From Bacteroidales bacterium UBA6360 (lineage in GTDB: Bacteria > Bacteroidota > Bacteroidia > Bacteroidales > UBA932): 21,608 nt of DNA. Position numbers and translations under genes: made by a program. Below are positions 14,876-21,608 of the stretch, in pieces; the first letter of the stretch is position 1, and each line of letters begins with the position of its first letter. The stretch is taken from positions 1-21,608 of the forward strand of contig DJRM01000027.1 in the NCBI GenBank assembly GCA_002440085.1, written 5' to 3'. The notes beneath the pieces were generated by a model that searched no databases, was not told the DNA's origin, and saw only the letters and a program-made list of their open reading frames with translations.

Positions 14876-16798
14876 ATGAATTTGAATTTTAGAAATCTTT
14901 ATCCGCTGCTTTTCGCTGCGCTTGCCGTGACGGCATCCTGCTCGAAAGGGACAATTGCGGAAGCGCCCGATGCAGGAAAGTCCGGGCCGATTGTAATTAA
15001 TGAGGCGGATGCGTTCGACGCCGTGGGCGGCGAGCTCCTGATTAAGCTGAAGCCGGGGCAGAATGTCTCGACAAAGGCTTCTGGCAGCGCGGATGACGCG
15101 ATGGCCGGCACACGTGAGGTCGCGGAGGTTCTCGAAGGACTTGGGCAGTTCCGCCTCGAACGTCTGTTCCCGGAATGCGGGAAGTTCGAGGCCAGAACAA
15201 AGGCTGAAGGGCTTGACTGTTGGTACATTGCAAGCTACGACAAGAAACACATCAGTCGTGATGTCGTCCGGCAGCTTAAGAAATGCGGAGCAATCGAGTA
15301 CATCGAGTACCCTACGAAAATCAAGTCCGCCGACGAGAATCCGTTTGCTCCGTTCACTGCGGTTCCTGAGAGAATCGCTCCGGCAAAGGCTCAGGTGAGG
15401 CGCAACGCGTCTTTCCCTTTCAACGAGAGCGAGGATGCGCAGCAGCGGCAGTGGCACTACAACAACACCGGAAATGTCTTCGGAAACGCGAGCCTTATCG
15501 GGGCAGATGCCGACGTGTGGGCGGCGTGGAACCTGTCGCAGGGCAATCCGGATGTCATAGTAGCAGTCATTGACCAGGGTGTAAAGTGTGACCACGAGGA
15601 CCTCGCCGACAACATGTGGGTCAACGGAGGCGAGATTCCCGGCAACGGCATCGATGACGACGGCAACGGCTATGTGGACGACGTGCACGGCTACAATTTC
15701 ATAGACAACAGCGGAACCATAACTGTGTCCGAATCGCTCTATCATGGGACCCACGTCGCCGGAACCATTGCGGCGGTGAACAATAACGGCAAGGGTGTCA
15801 ACGGCATTGCAGGCGGTTCGGGGAAAGGTGACGGTGTCCGGATTATGAGTCTCCAGACTCTCGGATCCGGCGACAACGGCTCTTCCGGGGCCGGACTCGG
15901 AGGCGCGGTGCGCGCTATGAAATACGCGGCCGACAACGGCGCCGTCATCTGCCAGAACAGCTGGGGTTACAACTCTAAGGTGAGCTGGAATACGTGGACA
16001 CGCAGCTCGTATGGTGCGCTCAGACGTGCGATGGACTATTTCATCAAGTATGCCGGCGTTGACGAGAACGGCAATCAGACGGGTCCGATGAAAGGCGGTC
16101 TGATTGTCTTTGCTGCCGGGAATGACGGCGTTAACTATGACAGTTATCCGGCTGCGGACAAGAAGGTGGTCAGCGTGGCTGCCTGCTCGTACTATGGAGT
16201 GGCGGCCATCTATACAAATTACGGAAGCTGGATTGACATCACGGCTCCCGGCGGAGACACGACCCTTTCTGACCCCACATACGGCGGTGTCTACAGCACG
16301 ACTGTCGGCGAGGACGGCACGGATGCCTACGGATATGCGCAGGGAACATCGATGGCCTGTCCTCACGTCAGCGGCGCATGCGCTCTTGCTGTTTCGTACT
16401 ATTACGGAAAACAGCATCGCAAGGGACTTACTCCGGATGTTCTCAAGGCAGCCCTTCTGAGCTCCGCGAGGCCGTTCACGCAATATTTGTCAGAGGCATA
16501 CATCGGGAATATGGGAGTAGGAATCCTCGATACATGGAACCTCCTCCGCTATATGGATTATACTGCCGACATCCCTACGAAATTTGTCAAGGTCGGGAAA
16601 ACCGTAAATCTTGACCTCAAGGCGTATTTCCCTTCGGTCCAGGTCATTTCCTACAGCAATTCGGCTCCGGAAATCGTGGACGTGGAACTTTCGGGAGACA
16701 ATCTCCTGATTACCGGGATTGCGGAAGGCGACGCGGTCATCACGCTGTCGGACGGTAATGCCCTTTATAAGAAACTCGAAATAATTGTCAGCAAATGA
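14876..16798 (+). CDS. Lipid-anchored subtilisin-like serine protease (peptidase S8)
   Basis: A 640-residue serine endopeptidase expected on the cell envelope surface. The signal ends VTASC with the lipidation cysteine at 22. Residues about 45-147 form a propeptide-like domain of the fervidolysin/I9 type (GGELLIKLKPGQNVS, then CGAIEYIEYP). The S8 catalytic domain covers about 190-560 with every key residue: Asp233 in VAVIDQGVKCDHEDLADN, His293 in YHGTHVAGT, oxyanion Asn416 in VFAAGNDG and Ser492 in GTSMACPHVSG. A calcium-binding-like DDDGNGYVDD is at 260-269. The last 75 residues form an Ig-like beta domain. It is unusual for the propeptide to lie between the lipid anchor and the catalytic domain, because self-cleavage would release the enzyme. 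The stop overlaps the next start by ATGA, so the protease and the FN3-like lipoprotein are probably made in equal amounts. Confidence 0.94.
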   Translation: MNLNFRNLYPLLFAALAVTASCSKGTIAEAPDAGKSGPIVINEADAFDAVGGELLIKLKPGQNVSTKASGSADDAMAGTREVAEVLEGLGQFRLERLFPECGKFEARTKAEGLDCWYIASYDKKHISRDVVRQLKKCGAIEYIEYPTKIKSADENPFAPFTAVPERIAPAKAQVRRNASFPFNESEDAQQRQWHYNNTGNVFGNASLIGADADVWAAWNLSQGNPDVIVAVIDQGVKCDHEDLADNMWVNGGEIPGNGIDDDGNGYVDDVHGYNFIDNSGTITVSESLYHGTHVAGTIAAVNNNGKGVNGIAGGSGKGDGVRIMSLQTLGSGDNGSSGAGLGGAVRAMKYAADNGAVICQNSWGYNSKVSWNTWTRSSYGALRRAMDYFIKYAGVDENGNQTGPMKGGLIVFAAGNDGVNYDSYPAADKKVVSVAACSYYGVAAIYTNYGSWIDITAPGGDTTLSDPTYGGVYSTTVGEDGTDAYGYAQGTSMACPHVSGACALAVSYYYGKQHRKGLTPDVLKAALLSSARPFTQYLSEAYIGNMGVGILDTWNLLRYMDYTADIPTKFVKVGKTVNLDLKAYFPSVQVISYSNSAPEIVDVELSGDNLLITGIAEGDAVITLSDGNALYKKLEIIVSK

Positions 16799-18672
16799 GA
16801 AGGCTTCGTTCAGAAATAATTTATCTTGCCGCAGTCTCGGCTGCGCTTGTATGCTCCTGCGCAAAGGACAATACGGTGGACGGCTCAAAAGGGAATCTGC
16901 TGCCGGAGCCGAAGGCCGTCGTCAGCGATGTGTCATGCGATTCTTTCAAGGTGTCGTGGGACGCTGTCACTGATGCCGGTTCGTATTCATACGTTTTCAA
17001 CGGCGGTGATACCCTGACTACCAAAAGCACATCGGTCGCGTTCGATGGCCTTGCTCCGAATTCGGTGTATACGCTCGCTCTCAGGACCGATGCCGGAGTC
17101 AACGGCAATTACCGAAACTCGCGCTTTGTGAACTTGCGCGTCATCACAAATGACATCACGACACTGGACGCCCCTTCTCCGGAGGCGGTGGCGACCTACG
17201 CTTCAAAGACGATAATCCGGTGGGAGGCCGTTTCCGAGGCCACTTCATACGAGTATTCCGTCGGCAAGTTTTCCGGAACAACCACGAAGTGCATGGTGGA
17301 ACTCAGCGGCTTCGAGCCTTCCTCAGAGTATGTGTTCAGCCTCAAGGCCGTGTCGGATGACAAATATGTAAAGGCATCGGAGACTGCCCAGTTCAGGTTC
17401 GTGACCCGCCCTGCATCTGAGGATATCCCTCAGATTGTATTCTCGCACGTCGAGACCGGTGCGGACTACACGACGTTTAACGTGTATGCCCTGCCTGACT
17501 TCCACTATCTCTATTTCTGCTGGCCGGAGACATATCTCACAGGCATGACGGACACGGAAATAAGGGATCTCTACCTGAACCTTTGGCTTCAGGCCCTGAA
17601 GAGTGAGGGTGTTGATGTCGCTACCGGAGTTTCTCAGTACTCATATTCAGGAACGTCCGCCTATGTCGGAAACCAGCTCTGTTCTGAGCTGACCTACCGC
17701 GTCGGCATATTCGGCGTGGATATGGCGGGAAATGCGGTGACCCCTCTTTACGGGTACACGACGAAGACCATCGCGGAGGAGACATCACCGATTTCGGATG
17801 TCACCGGCGCAAACTGGTTCATGCAGGGTCTCATGCTTCCAACCGGGAACGGCAGTCTGAACTCAACTAATTGTATCGGACTGTTCTGGATTGGCAAGAA
17901 CGTGACGAAGACGATATCTCTGATGACATCGACTCGGTCGTTCAAGACTTACTTCTCTTCGTCGCCCGAACTTTTCATGAAATACATCGAGTCTTATGGT
18001 ACTGTTACCGATGATGCCGTTTCCATCGCAGAGATTAATTCGGACAAAGGATTCACTGTAACCTATCAGGGATTGTCGTCCGCGACAAGTTACACAGTGG
18101 GCGCGGTGGCCGTCAATTCAGACAATGAAAAGACGTTCTGTATGAATTCGATGCCTACACGGTCATCTACAAGCTACGCCTCGTGGGCGAACGTCACTCT
18201 CGGGCGCAGCACGGAGTATCCGACAGAATCTTCTCTTGCCGCGACTTTTAACATTGCCTTCGACCCGAAGTCCGAGCCATATAACTTCCATGCCGCCGGC
18301 ATCAGATATTGCTTCTGCAAGTACAGCGAACTGGATGAGAACAAGAGTTCGGAGCAGATTGTCCGGGAAAGGGGCATCGATATGCCGCAGTCAAGCATTG
18401 ACCTGATAAACATGACGGGAACCTTGTCAATGGCTTTCGGAATCGACGGGACTCCGCTTGAGCCTAAGACCAAGTATGCCTTGCTGGCTACATTTACCGA
18501 ACGCAACGGCGACAAGGTGACGAGTGCTGCGGCTGCAACGACTGCCGTGCCGGCAACGACCTCGGCGACAACACGGTCTTTTGCTGTACATGGCAAGCCT
18601 TCCGGGCGCATATTGTTCAATGCGCCCGAAATAATTGACGTCTATGAACCTATAGACACAAATGAACAGTAA
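16795..18672 (+). CDS. FN3-like domain lipoprotein coupled to the protease
   Basis: A 625-residue predicted lipoprotein. The signal MRRLRSEIIYLAAVSAALVC ends SC, with the lipidation cysteine at 22 followed by AKDNTVDG. Two fibronectin type III-like repeats follow at about 36-118 (FKVSWDAVTDAGSYSYVF, then GLAPNSVYTLALRT) and 122-205 (IIRWEAVSEATSYEYSV, then GFEPSSEYVFSLKAV). Residues about 210-600 contain further beta modules whose layout echoes the two BACON lipoproteins upstream: a helical stretch DTEIRDLYLNLWLQAL, then SYSGTSAYVG and LTYRVGIFGVDMAGNAV. I see no catalytic residues. The 4-bp ATGA overlap with the protease gene implies translational coupling and a likely physical partnership, perhaps substrate presentation. 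The C-terminus is low-complexity in Ala/Thr near 575-590. The SusC gene starts 24 bp downstream. Confidence 0.85.
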   Translation: MRRLRSEIIYLAAVSAALVCSCAKDNTVDGSKGNLLPEPKAVVSDVSCDSFKVSWDAVTDAGSYSYVFNGGDTLTTKSTSVAFDGLAPNSVYTLALRTDAGVNGNYRNSRFVNLRVITNDITTLDAPSPEAVATYASKTIIRWEAVSEATSYEYSVGKFSGTTTKCMVELSGFEPSSEYVFSLKAVSDDKYVKASETAQFRFVTRPASEDIPQIVFSHVETGADYTTFNVYALPDFHYLYFCWPETYLTGMTDTEIRDLYLNLWLQALKSEGVDVATGVSQYSYSGTSAYVGNQLCSELTYRVGIFGVDMAGNAVTPLYGYTTKTIAEETSPISDVTGANWFMQGLMLPTGNGSLNSTNCIGLFWIGKNVTKTISLMTSTRSFKTYFSSSPELFMKYIESYGTVTDDAVSIAEINSDKGFTVTYQGLSSATSYTVGAVAVNSDNEKTFCMNSMPTRSSTSYASWANVTLGRSTEYPTESSLAATFNIAFDPKSEPYNFHAAGIRYCFCKYSELDENKSSEQIVRERGIDMPQSSIDLINMTGTLSMAFGIDGTPLEPKTKYALLATFTERNGDKVTSAAAATTAVPATTSATTRSFAVHGKPSGRILFNAPEIIDVYEPIDTNEQ

Positions 18673-18696
18673 AAGCCGGGAATTTAAGAGAAAGTT

Positions 18697-21608
18697 ATGA
18701 AGATAAAATCATTATACATTACGATTTTGTGTTTTCTGCTGGCGTCCCTGACGGCGTTTGCACAGCAGAAGATAACGGTGAGCGGGCGTGTCGTCGACAA
18801 GGACGGAATGCCGGTCATAAGTGCAGGCGTGTTCGTGAAGGGTACTTCTCAGGGCACTGTCACCGATTTTGACGGAAATTATGTCTTGGCTCAGGTTCCT
18901 GTTGACGCCGTGCTGACCGCGACCAACCTCGGATATGCGGAAAGCGAACGTCCGGTGGACGGGAAGTCGGTGGTTGATTTCGTCCTTCAGGATGAGTCCG
19001 TGGTGCTCGATGACGTCATTGTCGTGGCATACGGTACGGCGAAGAAGGAATCCTTCACGGGTTCCGCGAGCGTCGTGAAGGGTGACGAACTCAGTAAGCG
19101 TCCGGTCGGAAACCTGACCAAGTCATTCGAGGGAACCGTCGCCGGCGTGCAGGTGACTTCCGGAGGGGGACAGCCTGGTGAGGGCGCGTCGATTATGGTG
19201 CGTGGCGTCGGCTCGGTGAACGCTTCGTCGACTCCTCTGTATGTAGTGGACGGTGTGCCGTACGATGGCGCGATAAGTTCAATCAACCCGGCCGACATCG
19301 AGACTATGACTGTCCTCAAGGATGCTTCAGCCGGCGCGCTCTATGGTGCGAGGGGTGCAAACGGAGTAATCGTCATCACGACGAAGAAGGGTAGTGCAGA
19401 CAGGATAAACATCAACTATAAGGGCAATTTCGGACTGGCGTCGCGCGCGCTTCCACGATATGATCTTGTGAATATGTCTGAATACGTGGAACTCACCTAC
19501 GAGGCCCTGAGGAACTCCGCTCAGTATGCAAAGAACGGCGGAATGGATTTCGAGGGAGCGAGTGCATACGCTGCGGCGCATCTTGGCGAGGCAATAGGCG
19601 GTCTGAAGAATCCGGAGTATTACAATCCTTACAAGAACTACACTTGGGAGACGCTCATCGACCAGACGACCGGAAAGGTCAAGGGAGACGCGAAGGCCGC
19701 GTGGGACGAGAACTGGATGGACGAAATCAGCAACAACAAGGCTTTCCGTACGGAGCATATCCTTTCCGTCAGCGGCGGAACGGAGAAGACGAGCTACCTC
19801 TATTCAATGGGCTACTACAAGGAAAACGGAACTCTTCAGAACACTGACTTCGACCGCTTCACGGGCCGTATAAGCGGTGACGTGCAGGCGACAGACTGGC
19901 TGAAAATCGGCATGAACGCCAACCTCGCTCATTCCATGTCCAACTTTCAGGATGCCAGCGGGTCGGAGATTTCCAACGTGTGGTACACCGCCCAGTTCAT
20001 GGCTCCCGTGTATCCGGTCTATCTCAAGGACATGGACGGAAACGATGTTCTTGACGAGAACGGCAACAGACAGTATGAATACGGAACAGTGGACGACAAC
20101 GGCTACGCCAACCGTGTGACGGCCCAGGGCTTCAACTCTAAGGCCGAACTTTACAACAATAAAGCATACTACAAGCGTAACTCGGTGTCAGCAAGGTCGT
20201 TTGTACGTTTTGGCACGACACGGAAGGATGCGCTGCTCTATGGGCTGAACTTCACGGTGAATCTCGGTGTGGACTTCACGGACTACGGGAGGACAGGCGT
20301 TGCGGACAAGTACCACGGAAACGCCGCCGACCAGGGCGGCTCGGTGAGCAAGCTGAACACGAGAACCCTGAGTTACACACTCAACGAACTTCTTACATGG
20401 CAGAGAAAATTCGGAGACCATTCAATTGACATTCTCGCCGGACACGAGTACTACAGGTACAATTACAATTACGCGGCAGCAGCCAAGAACGGCATAGTCG
20501 CCGGCATCGACGAACTCGGCTCGGCAGTGACGACAACCACGAACACATCCTATTCCAATGATTACGCAATCGAGTCGGTTCTCGCCCGCGTCAACTACGG
20601 CTATGCCGACAAATACTACTTTGACGCATCATGGCGAACCGACGGTTCCTCAAGGTTCTACAAGGACAACCGTTGGGGAAACTTCTGGTCTGTCGGTGCT
20701 TCCTGGCGAATCACGAACGAGGATTTCATGTCGGGAACTTCGTCGTGGCTGAACAACCTGACCGCGAAGGTCTCCTACGGCGTGCAGGGCAACGACAACC
20801 TCGGCTCCTACTACGCATGGCAGGGACGTTTCAACTATGGCTGGCCGAACGGCTCCCGTCCTGGCACCATTGCAAGCTCGATTGAGAACAAGCTTGTGAC
20901 GTGGGAGAAGAACGGAAACCTGAACACCGGAATTGAGGCGAGTCTTTTCGGAGGTCGTCTTTCCGCGACTGTTGAATACTACAGCCGCCGCACGAGGGAC
21001 ATGCTTCTGAACAACCCGCTTGCGGTTTCGTCCGGGTTCACAGGCTATGACGACAATGTCGGCTCCATGGTCAACCGAGGCTTCGAGGCTTCTTTCCGAG
21101 GGGTAATATTTGAACGGGAAAATTTCCATTGGGACGCAACAGCCATGGTTTCGCTCAACAGGAACAAGGTGACGGAGCTCACGTCTTCACAGAACGTCAT
21201 AAACTACGGAAGCATGGTGATAGAGGTCGGGAAACCGATATACACCTTCTATATGTCGAAGTCTGCCGGAGTTTCTCCTGCAACCGGAAAGCAGCTCTAT
21301 TGGGCGAACTACCGATATGCCGTTGACCCGACTTCTGGCAATGTGACTACCGAAAAGTGCGACGAGTATGTGACTGACAATGTCGGTTTGGCTTCCCTGA
21401 GCAAGTACTATTATGGCAGCCGTCAGGCTCTGTTCTCAGGCAGTTTCTCATCTAATTTCATCATATTCAAGAATTTTGACTTTTCGTTCCTGACTACATA
21501 TTCCGTTGGCGGCAAGATTCTCGACAGCCTCTACGACGGCGCGATGAATGTCACTTACGCGGGAAACAACTGGCATAAGAATCAGTTGAGGCGCTGGCAG
21601 AAGAAGGG
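18697..21608 (+). CDS. SusC/RagA-family TonB-dependent outer-membrane receptor (3' end cut by window)
   Basis: The first 970 codons are open from ATG 18697 to the window end. The gene is incomplete, lacking roughly the last 50-120 residues judging by the family's usual 1000-1100. The signal peptide is about 1-23 (FLLASLTAFAQQ). A carboxypeptidase-regulatory-like domain covers 26-100 (VSGRVVDKDGMPVISAGVFV). A TonB-box-like DDVIVVAYGT at about 105-114 leads into the plug. The SusC/RagA signature GALYGARGANGVIVITTKKG lies at about 214-233. The beta-barrel follows, with DFDRFTGRISGDVQATDWLK and the C-terminal RRWQKKG. No anti-sigma-interacting STN domain precedes it. These receptors import oligosaccharides (SusC) or peptides (RagA) with a SusD-type lid. 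The lid gene is expected just beyond the window. Co-transcription with a surface protease favours peptide import here, though that is inference. Confidence 0.94.
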   Translation, partial: MKIKSLYITILCFLLASLTAFAQQKITVSGRVVDKDGMPVISAGVFVKGTSQGTVTDFDGNYVLAQVPVDAVLTATNLGYAESERPVDGKSVVDFVLQDESVVLDDVIVVAYGTAKKESFTGSASVVKGDELSKRPVGNLTKSFEGTVAGVQVTSGGGQPGEGASIMVRGVGSVNASSTPLYVVDGVPYDGAISSINPADIETMTVLKDASAGALYGARGANGVIVITTKKGSADRININYKGNFGLASRALPRYDLVNMSEYVELTYEALRNSAQYAKNGGMDFEGASAYAAAHLGEAIGGLKNPEYYNPYKNYTWETLIDQTTGKVKGDAKAAWDENWMDEISNNKAFRTEHILSVSGGTEKTSYLYSMGYYKENGTLQNTDFDRFTGRISGDVQATDWLKIGMNANLAHSMSNFQDASGSEISNVWYTAQFMAPVYPVYLKDMDGNDVLDENGNRQYEYGTVDDNGYANRVTAQGFNSKAELYNNKAYYKRNSVSARSFVRFGTTRKDALLYGLNFTVNLGVDFTDYGRTGVADKYHGNAADQGGSVSKLNTRTLSYTLNELLTWQRKFGDHSIDILAGHEYYRYNYNYAAAAKNGIVAGIDELGSAVTTTTNTSYSNDYAIESVLARVNYGYADKYYFDASWRTDGSSRFYKDNRWGNFWSVGASWRITNEDFMSGTSSWLNNLTAKVSYGVQGNDNLGSYYAWQGRFNYGWPNGSRPGTIASSIENKLVTWEKNGNLNTGIEASLFGGRLSATVEYYSRRTRDMLLNNPLAVSSGFTGYDDNVGSMVNRGFEASFRGVIFERENFHWDATAMVSLNRNKVTELTSSQNVINYGSMVIEVGKPIYTFYMSKSAGVSPATGKQLYWANYRYAVDPTSGNVTTEKCDEYVTDNVGLASLSKYYYGSRQALFSGSFSSNFIIFKNFDFSFLTTYSVGGKILDSLYDGAMNVTYAGNNWHKNQLRRWQKK

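Noticed and set aside
14867..16483. Long minus-strand open frame of 538 codons opposite the protease gene
   Set aside because: It mirrors the codon structure of the S8 protease, whose catalytic motifs are complete. The antisense product is rich in Arg, Val and His without any domain, and there is no promoter for it.
7427..18672. Standard polysaccharide utilisation locus
   Set aside because: No glycoside hydrolase, polysaccharide lyase, sulfatase or hybrid sensor is encoded; the only enzyme before SusC is a serine protease.

Overview
The window comes from a Bacteroidales chromosome (Bacteroidota). The evidence is TAnnTTTG -7 promoter boxes paired with an upstream TTG about 19-20 bp away, no Shine-Dalgarno leaders, a run of Bacteroidota-type lipoproteins with BACON, BIG2, DUF4988-like and FN3-like domains, and a SusC/RagA outer-membrane receptor. 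The base composition is moderately GC-rich. Genus cannot be fixed from sequence alone; an Alistipes-like or uncultured gut Bacteroidales genome would fit.

Left part (1-5853) is mostly core genome. It holds a YitT-family membrane protein (28-981), a 410-bp intergenic region with a 13-bp tandem repeat and a structured repeat, a membrane-embedded AraC-type regulator (1391-2536) with a 36-bp near-perfect palindrome in its leader, the ribosome-associated ABC-F ATPase EttA (2669-4345), a second copy of the structured repeat acting as a probable shared terminator, and peptide chain release factor 2 on the minus strand (4461-5582), which lacks the classical in-frame stop for programmed frameshifting. 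A divergent region (5583-5853) has three copies of a 14-bp motif and an 18+18 bp perfect inverted repeat over the promoter of an AAA ATPase with a PD-(D/E)xK-like C-terminus (5854-7191).

Right part (7427 to beyond 21608) reads as one accessory operon behind a good promoter (7370-7400). It encodes seven consecutive predicted lipoproteins and then a SusC-type TonB-dependent receptor cut by the window end. In order these are a BIG2 lipoprotein with a G9 tract inside its signal-peptide codons, a coiled-coil DUF4988-like lipoprotein, a large fimbrillin-like/BACON lipoprotein, two paralogous BACON lipoproteins, a subtilisin-like S8 protease lipoprotein with all catalytic residues, an FN3-like lipoprotein, and SusC. 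Gaps are 2 to 50 bp, with one 4-bp ATGA overlap.

The inferred role is a surface complex that binds and cleaves a protein or glycoprotein and passes products to a RagA/SusC-type importer. The G9 tract in the first gene may make the locus phase-variable. The substrate and the SusD partner are not visible.
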